Source of the DNA: Fidelibacterota bacterium UBA7301
Lineage (GTDB): Bacteria; Fidelibacterota; Marinisomatia; Marinisomatales; TCS55
Length of the DNA: 64,000 bases
NCBI GenBank assembly: GCA_002471845.1
Contig: DKQT01000036.1
Span: 7,334 to 71,333, forward strand
Direction of reading: 5' to 3'
The notes below the pieces were generated by a model. The model searched no databases. It saw nothing but the letters and a program-made list of their open reading frames with translations, and was not told the DNA's origin. A program made the position numbers and the translations under genes. The stretch's first letter is position 1. Every line of letters begins with the position of its first letter. This document shows positions 7,448-17,000 of the stretch, piece after piece.

Positions 7448-8296
7448 TCATTTAAGATATATTTTAAGCAGTTGAGAGCGGGTGCTGTGCCGCAATCTCT
7501 GGAGTCCCCGTTTCTTAATTTGCCGTATTCTTTCTCCTGTAAGGCCCATAGTCCTGCCGATTTCTTCCAGGTTTTTTTGATCGTCTCCATCCAACCCAAA
7601 ATACAAGCGTATGACTTTTTCTTCCCGCTCGTCCAGGGTATGCAAAACCTTGAATATTTCATCTTTCAGGGAATCGAGAAAAATTTTCTTTTCCAGGCGA
7701 TCATCATCGGAAGTTAAGAAGTCAACCCGGGTTGCGGTTGAATCATCCATGGGTTCATCCAGAGAATAAGTGCTGCTGAAGGATTGAATCAGGCTTTCAA
7801 TCCAGGAAATGGTAGTATTTGAAATTTCGGCCAATTCTTCCGATGTGGGCTCCCGTTCATAGATTTGTTCCAATTCCAAGGATTGACGATAGAGCTGGCC
7901 CATTCTCTCCGTTACATTTGAGGGAAGCCGGATGGTGCGCCCTGTTTTATTGATGGCCTGGCGAATACTCTGAGAAATCCACCACACGGCATAGGAAATG
8001 AAGCGAAATCCCCGTGTTTCATCGAAGCGCTGTACGGCCTTGATCAGACCGAGATTGCCTTCATTGATAAGATCTTCAAGAGGGATACCATATTTCTGGA
8101 ATTTTTTTGCTACCGCTACGACAAAGCGCAAATTGTGAGTGACAAGTTTATTAATAGCAACGGTGTCACCGGCTTTGGCCTTTTGGGCAAGTTCGACCTC
8201 CTCCGCATTTGAAAGTGGTTCGTGGTCTTTTATTTCCTGGAGATATTGAGTAAGGGCAGTCTTAGGTTTAGCTGGAGAGGATTTGGAAGGCGGCAA
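7448..8296 (-). CDS. RNA polymerase sigma-70 factor, RpoD/SigA type
   Basis: A 282-residue sigma factor lacking region 1.1. It begins with a region 1.2 segment (TQYLQEIKDHEPLSNAEEVE). Region 2 carries NLRFVVAVAKKFQKYGIPLE and the -10 recognition/melting part YAVWWISQSIRQAI. Region 3 contains RTIRLPSNVTERM, and region 4.2 is the helix-turn-helix LEEIGRTMGLTGERIRQIK. This short form is typical of the primary sigma factor in Bacteroidota and relatives, so it may be the housekeeping sigma factor. A group 2 sigma cannot be excluded without the rest of the genome. Confidence 0.88.
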   Translation of the reverse strand: MPPSKSSPAKPKTALTQYLQEIKDHEPLSNAEEVELAQKAKAGDTVAINKLVTHNLRFVVAVAKKFQKYGIPLEDLINEGNLGLIKAVQRFDETRGFRFISYAVWWISQSIRQAINKTGRTIRLPSNVTERMGQLYRQSLELEQIYEREPTSEELAEISNTTISWIESLIQSFSSTYSLDEPMDDSTATRVDFLTSDDDRLEKKIFLDSLKDEIFKVLHTLDEREEKVIRLYFGLDGDDQKNLEEIGRTMGLTGERIRQIKKRGLQRLRHSTRSQLLKIYLK

Positions 8297-8301
8297 TGAA
8301 T

Positions 8302-8736
8302 TTAATCAGATTCAGTTTTTTCTTCTGTATTGGCTTCCCCGGGGGATTCTTCCACTACCGGTTCAACATCGATTGCTTTTGAAACATCGCTGTCATTTAT
8401 ATTGTATTCACTTTTGATGCGATCAATTTCATTGTCTTTTTCTGCGATGGCGGTAGAAATTTCATCTATATTTTCCACATGGGTGAAAAATTCTGCATTC
8501 CCCGTAAAATTCACCATATTGTCATCCTTCGCTTGCCCATAAACAAGTTTTCCCAAGGCTTCCCGTTCCCTACGCCGATCCCGTTGGAGTTGGAGGATTT
8601 CCAATTTGATCTTGCTGATCTTAGTTAATTCTTCTGTTTTAGCAACGGCAACTTTACTCACTTCTTCTGCTTTCTCAACGGCAGCGCTGCTCCATTCTTT
8701 CATATTTTCTTTTAAATCATCCCATAATTTTGACAT
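8302..8736 (-). CDS. Hypothetical coiled-coil protein upstream of sigma factor
   Basis: A 144-residue soluble, charged protein. The N-terminal ~65 residues form a long amphipathic helix (WDDLKENMKEWSSAAVEKAE and on), with basic heptads IKLEILQLQRDRRREREALG. A short middle domain includes GKLVYGQAKDDN, a second helix follows (STAIAEKDNEIDRIKSE), and the tail is acidic and disordered (PVVEESPGEANTEEK). I do not recognise a named family. It ends 5 bases before the sigma-factor start and is likely cotranscribed with it. The ATG is preceded by a GAGGGG ribosome site. Confidence 0.65.
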   Translation of the reverse strand: MSKLWDDLKENMKEWSSAAVEKAEEVSKVAVAKTEELTKISKIKLEILQLQRDRRREREALGKLVYGQAKDDNMVNFTGNAEFFTHVENIDEISTAIAEKDNEIDRIKSEYNINDSDVSKAIDVEPVVEESPGEANTEEKTESD

Positions 8737-8780
8737 AGTCCCCTCGCTTTCGCTTTATAATGATATTGGAATTTGAATGA

Positions 8781-8945
8781 TTAATCTTTTTTCAACAACA
8801 TATTTGCGATATAAAATATCCCTGAACCAATGATCAAGGCATTGAGTTCAAGCATGACATTATTATCACGAATGCCCCACACAAGGCCCGAGAGTAAAAT
8901 GATCATGGCTACCACCTGGATGCTTCTAAGTAGGACGTATTTCAT
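8781..8945 (-). CDS. 54-residue small membrane protein
   Basis: A short gene of ATG plus 53 further codons. The product begins MKYVLLRSIQVVAMIILLSG and ends YIANMLLKKD, with two hydrophobic helices (about 7-24 and 33-50) joined by a short polar turn (GIRDNNVMLE). The start overlaps the 3' end of the FAD oxidoreductase gene by 20 bases, and the coiled-coil gene follows 44 bases after its stop. Codon content looks coding, with third positions varied around conserved hydrophobics. The function is unknown. Confidence 0.55.
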   Translation of the reverse strand: MKYVLLRSIQVVAMIILLSGLVWGIRDNNVMLELNALIIGSGIFYIANMLLKKD

Positions 8946-9990
8946 ATCGATGTCCGATGTTTATCCAACGCAGAATATTTTTAAAGTTCCAGGTATACGC
9001 ACCAGACAGTATAGAAAGCGGATCGGGAGATTCAGAGAACTTTTTCGCAAAGACGGCCATTTGATTGTCGTTCAGCCGTTCGTAAAGCACCCGGTTAACA
9101 AATGAGAAGCGACGCTTTCGGTTTAATGATTTCATTATTTCTTTGGCTTCTTTCTTCCTCCCGAGGATGGACAGTGCCGCTGCTTTCCCCGACATCATGG
9201 ACATTCGAATCCCAAACCCGAATAAATAATCCTGGTATCCCCCAGCTTCACCCACTTGGCAAGGTGGTTGCAAGGAACCGAATGGCAGGGAGAAACTCCC
9301 CCGGCTCCCAAATGAGTCTCCTTCGGTAAACGAGATTCCGAATGCATTAAAATAGTCCCGGCTGTTATGCAGTGGATCCAAATCCAAATCTTTAGGCTTT
9401 TTATAGGCCGTAGCCAGGGTACCCTTTCCATTGATAATTATAAGATAGGCATATCCTTTGGGTGCGAATTCATGACCCAAAAGCAAGTGAACCTGGTTTT
9501 TCAATTTCGTTTGGAAATTGATACCCCGGATATAAGCGGCTGCCTTTCGTGTACCGGTTGCCCGAATTTGACAGGATTCAGGGGCCTCATGGTCCAATTC
9601 AAATTTTACACCGGCCTGTTGACACTGTTTATATAACTGGTAGTCCAGATCATTTTTCCCACTCCCCCGCTTCACCATATAAAAAAATGGGCGATTACTT
9701 TGAACAGTTAATGGACCAGAATTATGGGAATGGACGAGAAAACGATAAATAGGATGTGTTGTTAAGGAGCTGAAATCAAACCCGGATTGCCTGAAAAATT
9801 TTGCCATATTGAAGGGAAATATCCAATTCTCAAGCCCTTCATAATCCCCATAGCGGCCGGCTCCGACTTGGGATTCTTTTTCATAAACAATGGGATCAAA
9901 CCTCGACTGTTTTAATTGGATTGCCGTCGTCAATCCAGCCACACCGCCCCCGGCAATTCCAATTGTTCTGGATAAATTAGAGGCAATCAT
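8926..9990 (-). CDS. FAD-dependent oxidoreductase, geranylgeranyl reductase-like
   Basis: A 354-residue flavoprotein. The N-terminus carries a Rossmann dinucleotide motif (IGIAGGGVAGLTTAIQL, about residues 10-26) followed by YEKE, which binds the FAD ribose. A second FAD contact region is GEAGGYQDYLFGFGIRMSMM (about 248-267), in the place of the GD motif of the group, and its usual Asp is replaced by glycine and tyrosine neighbours. The fold resembles geranylgeranyl reductases and PHBH-type monooxygenases. The substrate cannot be read from the sequence. It starts 3 bases after the serA stop, so it is probably cotranscribed with serA. Confidence 0.7.
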   Translation of the reverse strand: MIASNLSRTIGIAGGGVAGLTTAIQLKQSRFDPIVYEKESQVGAGRYGDYEGLENWIFPFNMAKFFRQSGFDFSSLTTHPIYRFLVHSHNSGPLTVQSNRPFFYMVKRGSGKNDLDYQLYKQCQQAGVKFELDHEAPESCQIRATGTRKAAAYIRGINFQTKLKNQVHLLLGHEFAPKGYAYLIIINGKGTLATAYKKPKDLDLDPLHNSRDYFNAFGISFTEGDSFGSRGSFSLPFGSLQPPCQVGEAGGYQDYLFGFGIRMSMMSGKAAALSILGRKKEAKEIMKSLNRKRRFSFVNRVLYERLNDNQMAVFAKKFSESPDPLSILSGAYTWNFKNILRWINIGHRYEIRPT

Positions 9991-9993
9991 GGG

Positions 9994-11568
9994 TCAGCAG
10001 TGGAGTTGCTGGACCGAAGTGATTTCAGGTAAATCCCTTAGTTGACTCAAGACTTCATCCGGAACTGGGCTATCCACCCGCACTACAGCAAAGGCTTCTC
10101 CATCATTCATTTGGCGACTGAGAAGATATCCTCCGATGTTAATATTGGCCTCACCCAGCATGGTGCCAACCTTTCCAATCACACCGGGAACATCATCATT
10201 ACGGGTAAAAAGCATGGTGCCATATGGGGTTATGTCCATTTCATAACCAAGAATGTTGACCAATCGAATCCTGTTACCCTCAAAAATACTTCCGGCTATT
10301 TTCGTTGGATCTGATTTTCCAGTCACTCGGGTTCGAATCAGGTTGGTATAAGAACCGCTGTCATTGGTATAACTGTACTCGATACTAATCCTAAGTTCAA
10401 CCGCCAGCGTCTCCGCATTGATATAATTCACCCGTTCCGGAACTCGATCCTTAAGGAGCCCTTTCAGGAACGCCAATGCCGCCGGTTTTGCTTCATCCAT
10501 GGACCCGGAACATTCAACCTGGACACGCTTGATCACCCCGGGATTTAACTGCCCCTGAAGGTTTCCCATGAGCTCAGCCATGTCCAGATTCACCTGGTTT
10601 TCTTTCAGCTTGGCCAGGTCCGAAATGGGCATATTCAGGGTATTGTTCAATTTTTCATAGAGAAGGTAATCCCGCACCTGTTCGCAGACCGCCATACTCA
10701 CACCTTCTTTCGCTTCCTGGGTGGAAGCGCCCAGGTGGGGCGTTAAAACAATATTCGGTGCATTCACCAGTGGATTTAATTCATCCACAGGCTCAGATGT
10801 AAATACATCAATTGCCGCCCCGGCAATTTTACCATCGGTCAAAGCGCGAGCAAGGTCCTCTTCATTGATTATACCTCCCCGGGCCACATTCACAATCCGT
10901 GCTGTGGACTTCATGGATAACAACCGTTCATAATCAAAAAGGTCACGGGTGGAATCGGTCAAGGGCACGTGAACAGTAACATAATCTGAATTGGCCGTCA
11001 GCTCATCCATGTCAACAATCTTTACTTCTTCCGGGTTAAACATGTCCTGATTCACGTAAGGATCGAAGCCCAAAATATTCATACCGAATGAACGGCAGCG
11101 GGTCATGACTTCACGGCCGATCTTGCCCATTCCCACGATACCCAAAGTTTTGTTCCGGAGTTCGGACCCCACCAGGGCATGTCGGTTCCATTCACCCTGC
11201 TTCATTCCCGAATCGCCAATGGCAATGTTCCGGGATAAGGTCAGCATCATGGCCACCGTATGTTCAGCGGCAGAGATTGTATTTACATCGGGGGTATTCA
11301 TAACCATCACACCACGACGGGTGGCGGCAGGAATGTCAATATTATCCACACCCACACCGGCCCGGCCAATCACCTGGAGGTTCTCAGCCTGGTCAATCAT
11401 GTCAGCGGTGACTTTCGTCCCGCTACGAATCACCCAGCCATGGACATCCTTACAGGCTTCCGCTTTTTCTTCCGGTGTGCCGTCGGGTAACTGTACTACA
11501 TCAAATTTGGCATCGATGAGAACGGCCATGCCGCTCTCGGTAATGGGGTCAGAAACGAGGATTTTCAT
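9994..11568 (-). CDS. serA: D-3-phosphoglycerate dehydrogenase
   Basis: A 524-residue enzyme for the first step of serine synthesis: 3-phosphoglycerate to 3-phosphohydroxypyruvate with NAD+. Evident are the substrate-domain motif GRAGVGVDNIDIPAATRRG, the NAD-binding GIVGMGKIGREVMTR, the catalytic Arg/Glu/His segments (NVARGGIINEEDL, LTPHLGASTQEA), an intervening ASB domain (about 320-445), and a C-terminal ACT domain (GVIGKVGTMLGEANINIGGY) that senses serine. This is the long (type I) form. The start lies 4 bases downstream of the aconitase stop. The gene pair suggests coupling of carbon flow between the TCA cycle and serine. Confidence 0.95.
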   Translation of the reverse strand: MKILVSDPITESGMAVLIDAKFDVVQLPDGTPEEKAEACKDVHGWVIRSGTKVTADMIDQAENLQVIGRAGVGVDNIDIPAATRRGVMVMNTPDVNTISAAEHTVAMMLTLSRNIAIGDSGMKQGEWNRHALVGSELRNKTLGIVGMGKIGREVMTRCRSFGMNILGFDPYVNQDMFNPEEVKIVDMDELTANSDYVTVHVPLTDSTRDLFDYERLLSMKSTARIVNVARGGIINEEDLARALTDGKIAGAAIDVFTSEPVDELNPLVNAPNIVLTPHLGASTQEAKEGVSMAVCEQVRDYLLYEKLNNTLNMPISDLAKLKENQVNLDMAELMGNLQGQLNPGVIKRVQVECSGSMDEAKPAALAFLKGLLKDRVPERVNYINAETLAVELRISIEYSYTNDSGSYTNLIRTRVTGKSDPTKIAGSIFEGNRIRLVNILGYEMDITPYGTMLFTRNDDVPGVIGKVGTMLGEANINIGGYLLSRQMNDGEAFAVVRVDSPVPDEVLSQLRDLPEITSVQQLHC

Positions 11569-11572
11569 TATA

Positions 11573-13852
11573 TTATTCCTTGTTGTTGAGTGCGATGAGA
11601 TTCAGGGCCGAACCGGCTTTAAACCATTCAATCTGGGCTTCATTATAGGTATGGTTACAAAGAATTTGATCGGATGACCCATCAGCGTGGTTTACCATTA
11701 TTGTGAGGAGCTGCCCTTCAGAAAACTGGTCCAGGTCCACAAAATCAAAAGAATCATCTTCAAAAATATTGTCATAATCACTTTTATCTGCAAAGGTCAG
11801 CGCCAGCATGCCCTGTTTTTTCAAATTCGTTTCATGGATTCGGGCAAAGGACCGCACTAGCACAGCACGGACGCCCAAAAACCGGGGCTCCATTGCCGCG
11901 TGTTCCCGGGAAGAGCCTTCGCCATAATTCTCGTCACCGACCACAATGGAAGGCACATTATTGAATTTGTAATCCCGCTGCACATTGGGAACTACACCAT
12001 ATTCTCCATTGAGTTGGTTCTTAACCGAATTTGTTTCTTCATTGAAGGAATTCACCGCGCCGGTGAGCATATTATTGGAAATATTATCCAGATGACCACG
12101 CAACCGTAGCCAGGGACCGGCCATGGAAATGTGGTCCGTTGTGCATTTCCCTTTGGCTTTAATAAGCAATTTTGCGCCGGTGATATTTTCCCCATCCCAG
12201 GGTTCAAATGGTTCTAAGAATTGTAGTCTTTCAGAATTAGGATTAATTATTACTTCCACATAGGATCCATCTTTCGCAGGGGCTTGGTAACCCAAATCTT
12301 CCACCGCGAATCCTTTTTCAGGTAGGTCAAAACCGGTAGGCACTTTCAACTTGATGGATTCACCATTCTCATTGGTGAGTGTATCTGTGGCGGGGTTGAA
12401 TGTTAGATCTCCCGCTATGGCAATAGCAGTCACCAATTCCGGGGAGCCCACGAAAGCGTGGGTATTGGGATTCCCATCGGCACGCTTGGCAAAGTTGCGG
12501 TTGAATGAATGGACAATGGTGTTTTTATCCTTATTCTCAGCGCCGGCACGGGACCATTGGCCGATACAGGGCCCGCAGGCGTTGGCGAAAACGCTGGTGC
12601 CCAACTCATTGAAAGTATCAATGAATCCATCCCGTTCTATGGTGTAGCGCACCTGTTCAGAACCAGGGGTAATGGTGAACTTCGATTTTGTTTTCAGCCC
12701 ATTATCCACCGCCTGTTGCGCAATGGATGCGGACCTAGAAATATCTTCGTATGATGAATTGGTACAGGAACCGATCAATCCCACTTTTACATCGGTTGGC
12801 CAACCATTCTCTTCTGCCACTTGGGCCATTTCAGAGATGGGTGTGGCACGATCCGGGGTAAAAGGACCATTCAAATGGGGCTCCAATTCGGATAGGTTTA
12901 TTTCAATCACTTGGTCAAAATATTGGATCGGATCGGGATAAACTTCCGCATCGGCTTTCAAATGTTCCGCCACGCCGTCGGCCAAATCGGCTACTTCTGA
13001 TCGGCCTGTGGCTCGAAGGTAATTAGCCATATGTTCATCATAACCAAACATAGAAGTCGTAGCGCCGATCTCCGCGCCCATGTTGCAGATCGTCCCTTTA
13101 CCGGTGCAGGACATCTTGTCCGCTCCTTCTCCGAAGTATTCCACGATGCATCCAGTGCCCCCTTTTACCGTCAGGATTCCCGCCACTTTTAGAATCACAT
13201 CCTTGGCGGAGGTCCAGCCGGTCATTTCACCCGTGAGTTTAACCCCAATCAGCTTAGGAAATTTCAATTCCCAAGGCATCCCTGCCATCACATCCACAGC
13301 ATCAGCGCCGCCGACACCAATGGCCACCATGCCCAGTCCACCTGCGTTAACGGTATGACTGTCCGTGCCAATCATCATTCCACCGGGAAATGCGTAATTT
13401 TCCAAAACAACTTGGTGGATGATCCCTGCGCCTGGCTTCCAGAATCCGACCCCGTATTTATTGGACACAGATTCCAGGAAATTATAGACTTCACTGTTCA
13501 CATCCTTGGCTACATCCAGATCTTTATCAGCGCTGACCTTGGCTTGGATCAAATGGTCACAATGGGCAGTGGATGGCACGGCCACCTTATCCTTCCCCGC
13601 CATCATGAATTGGAGCATGGCCATTTGGGCCGTGGCATCCTGCATGGCTACACGATCGGGATCAAAGTCCACATACGATTCGCCACGGACATGGGTCTGG
13701 GTTGCATCCCCTTGAGAAAGATGGCTGTATAATACTTTTTCAGCCAGGGTTAGGGGGCAGCCAACAACCTTTCGGGCGGCAACGATTCGGCCCGGTAAAC
13801 GGTCATAAACGGCTTTGATCATATTGAGGTCGAACACGTGAAATCCTTTCAA
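11573..13852 (-). CDS. acn: Aconitate hydratase, mitochondrial-type
   Basis: A 759-residue [4Fe-4S] enzyme interconverting citrate and isocitrate. Cluster cysteines lie in GSCTNSSYEDISRS (about residue 363) and NACGPCIGQW (about 424 and 427). The swivel domain carries GDENYGEGSSREHAAMEPR with the catalytic Ser and Arg (about 640-655). Length and the opening LNMIKAVYDRLPGRIVAAR match the mitochondrial-type aconitase rather than the longer AcnA/IRP type. The start is 168 bases from the divergent PorU-like gene, so its promoter lies in 13853-14020. The family is sensitive to oxidants. Confidence 0.95.
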   Translation of the reverse strand: MKGFHVFDLNMIKAVYDRLPGRIVAARKVVGCPLTLAEKVLYSHLSQGDATQTHVRGESYVDFDPDRVAMQDATAQMAMLQFMMAGKDKVAVPSTAHCDHLIQAKVSADKDLDVAKDVNSEVYNFLESVSNKYGVGFWKPGAGIIHQVVLENYAFPGGMMIGTDSHTVNAGGLGMVAIGVGGADAVDVMAGMPWELKFPKLIGVKLTGEMTGWTSAKDVILKVAGILTVKGGTGCIVEYFGEGADKMSCTGKGTICNMGAEIGATTSMFGYDEHMANYLRATGRSEVADLADGVAEHLKADAEVYPDPIQYFDQVIEINLSELEPHLNGPFTPDRATPISEMAQVAEENGWPTDVKVGLIGSCTNSSYEDISRSASIAQQAVDNGLKTKSKFTITPGSEQVRYTIERDGFIDTFNELGTSVFANACGPCIGQWSRAGAENKDKNTIVHSFNRNFAKRADGNPNTHAFVGSPELVTAIAIAGDLTFNPATDTLTNENGESIKLKVPTGFDLPEKGFAVEDLGYQAPAKDGSYVEVIINPNSERLQFLEPFEPWDGENITGAKLLIKAKGKCTTDHISMAGPWLRLRGHLDNISNNMLTGAVNSFNEETNSVKNQLNGEYGVVPNVQRDYKFNNVPSIVVGDENYGEGSSREHAAMEPRFLGVRAVLVRSFARIHETNLKKQGMLALTFADKSDYDNIFEDDSFDFVDLDQFSEGQLLTIMVNHADGSSDQILCNHTYNEAQIEWFKAGSALNLIALNNKE

Positions 13853-14020
13853 AATGTATGATTCACTACAAAAATGAGAGAAATGATGATAAAACGAATG
13901 TGAAATTACGCTGATCTGTCGTCGGATTCAATTTCATTAAAGGATGATTTGGCATAATTTAATAAAAAGAATAAAAAGGAATTCCATTCCTTCCAACCCT
14001 ACACCCTAAATTTCGCGACA

Positions 14021-17000
14021 ATGAAAGCCATAAAAACTTGGACCATATTCATTTTCCTTTCTGCGTTCCTATTGGGAGAAACTACTTTGTCCATAGTTTC
14101 TTCCACGGCGGATAAATTGGTTATTCGATTAACATGTGATCCGGAGAGTCCACAGGACCTGGCACCGATTCAGGTGCTGGTGGGCTTCCCCAATTCAAGT
14201 TTGCCACAAATCACCGCCCAAAAAGGGCAAACTGAACAGCATACTTTTGAGGAGATTAAGATCCATGAAACAAAGTGGATTAACCAACAGGTTGTGAATG
14301 GTCTCCAAACAGGAACGCTTCAAATAAGTCCGACGACCCCCACTACTGATTATCTTCCAAACCAGATTATCACTATTCGATTCGGCGGTTCTAACAGATC
14401 AAATCGACAAATTTCAGCCAATCAACGAAAACTGTTGGCGCCCAAAATAATTAATTGGGAATGGGCCAAGAACTGGATCGAACCCCAAAAGCGGGCAATG
14501 AATAAAATATCAACATTCCCTGCCGGCCAGTGGATCAGGTTCACTTTAAAAAATGATAATATCGCCAAGATCACCGCCGCCAGTATTCATTCAATCCTAA
14601 ACACTAGCGAATCCCTGGATCCCAGAACTTTTATGCTCTTTACGGGCTCCGCCTTCGGGCGGGACAGGACCTATGACCTCACACAAAAACTCACGGAGAT
14701 TGTGACCATCCCCGCAAATATGGTGGAGATTCCACTAAATATAAATGGCGAATCCGATGGCAACCTCGACAATGATGATAATATTATCTTTTATGGACGG
14801 GGGGGCCGTGGATTTGATCATAATGTGGATAAAGTGGAATGGCATCAAAACCTCTACTTCACCGAATCGGTTTATTGGTTGCTGATCCCCGATGATACCG
14901 GCCTCCGTGGAAAAAGAATAGATACTGGGAACATCGTAACGGACGGTCCCCTGAGCGTGGATTACGGCCTGACCTACCTCCACTATGAGACCGATTCAGT
15001 AAATCCCCATGAATCGGGCCTGGCTTGGGGAAACACAACCATTCGTCAGGGCGGCTCGTTCTCTCAAACCGTTGTGTTGAATCAACCCGTTTCCTCTACC
15101 TCCGCCAGTGGTTCCTTCGGCCTGATCGGGAACGAATCCATAAAGACAAAATATGGCAATACCAAACACGAGGCTAAACTCTCCCTGAATGCCCAGGATT
15201 TGAATTCAATCACATGGTCTAATTTAAGCTTAAAGTTAGGGAATTTTTCCATTCCAGCCGGCGCCTTGACCGATGGCGCCCAAATATTCCAGGTGACCAA
15301 CAGTTCGGACAATCCCAATTCGGAGCCCTACTTTGATTTTTTAACTTTGGCTTATACACGGAAACTGACCTATTCCGCTCCCTTTGAATTCTATTCAACG
15401 GTCACATCCAATGATATGACCTTCAAAATTTCCGGCACCGACTTCAAGGTCTGGAACATTACTCGAGCGGCGTTCCCTGAAAATGTTCCTGTTAAAACGG
15501 AGGACGACAAAACGCTGATGCGCGTTACCCTCCCGGCGGATACCCTCCAGCGGTTCATGGTATTCAATCCCAATGATGTACCAACTGTAGATAATATTGC
15601 CCTAATCGGAAACAAATCTTTTTCCCAGCTCAGGGACAATCTCAGCGGCGGAAACCATATCATCATCGGACCGGAAGCATTCCGCAATTCCGCCCAGCCT
15701 TTGCTTGACCACCGCGGTTCCTCGGTTTTCGCCTCCATGGAAGATATTTATGATGAATTTTCCGGGGGAAATAAGGACCCCGTGGCCATTCGCCATTTCC
15801 TCCAGTGGACCCAGGAAAACTGGAGCAAAAAACCATTCACCGCCCTTCTGCTGGGTGAAGCCGATTATGATTACCGGAACATCACGAGCCAATCCAATAA
15901 CATAGTGCCTACTATCGAAGTGGGGACAGTCTATTCCCACGCCACGGATGACCGCCTGGCTTCCTTTAACGGCATCGTTCCTGAAATGGCCCTGGGGCGC
16001 TACCCGGCCAGAACTACCGAAGAGGTGACCAATTTCGTTGACAAGATCATTGCCTTTGAGAAAAAGTTGCCCCCGGGATTGTGGAAACAACGCGTCACCT
16101 TGGTTGCGGATGACCCCGCCAGGCCGGAACGAGAGTCCTATGAATTATCCATAGGAAAAAGCCATACACTCAATTCAGAACGGCTGACAATGTCTATCCC
16201 CGCGTTTATGGAGGTTAAAAAATTATATATGGTGGATTACCCAGAGGTGAGTGATGGTTCTGTTTTTGGGGTGATCAAACCGGATGCCACCCAGGCCCTT
16301 TTTGACCAGATTGCTGCCGGGACGGCCATTATCAATTTCATCGGTCACGGAAATCCCACCCAATGGGCCCAGGAAAAACTCCTCATTATCAACGAGAATC
16401 GGAATGATATTGAGTTCATGGAAGCGGAAATGAAACTACCTCTCTGGATTGCCGGCACCTGCAATTGGGGGCACTTCGATCAGATCGGCGCTGAATCCTT
16501 TGCGGAGGAATTGATCCGTACCCCCATGGACGCCGCTTCCGCAATCATCACCACTACCCGGGGCATCACCGTATCCAGCAATATTAATTACCTGGAAAAA
16601 GTGTTTTCCGCCTTCTTTCCTGAGGATGGGATTACCGATGTCACCCTAGGTGAAGTGCTCCAATCAGTCAAAACGGGCGGTTCTGACGGTGAATTATTTC
16701 ATCTCTTCGGAGATCCCGCCATGAAACTGCCCATTCCTTCAAAATTGATCACAGATGGCACCGTAACGCCCGATACACTGGCGACGCTTAATGTAGGCAC
16801 ATTGTCGGGGTCAAGCCCATTCAACTCGGGAGACGGGTACCTCGTTTTTGAAGACGGCCCCAAGTCTGTGACCAAAGAATTCAACTTTGCCTCCAGCCGG
16901 AAGGAGATCACCTATTTAAAGAATGGACCAACCTTATTTCGCGGTTCTTTCACTTTTGAGGGATCTTCCCTTTCACCCCAGTTCCGTGTACCCAAGGATA

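Noticed and set aside
7411..7662. 83-residue leftward frame overlapping the sigma factor 3' end
   Set aside because: It lies inside the sigma-factor gene in another frame and has no independent support.
15602..16090. 162-residue leftward frame inside the C25 peptidase gene
   Set aside because: The long rightward gene has catalytic motifs and codon structure; the opposite frame has no recognisable feature.
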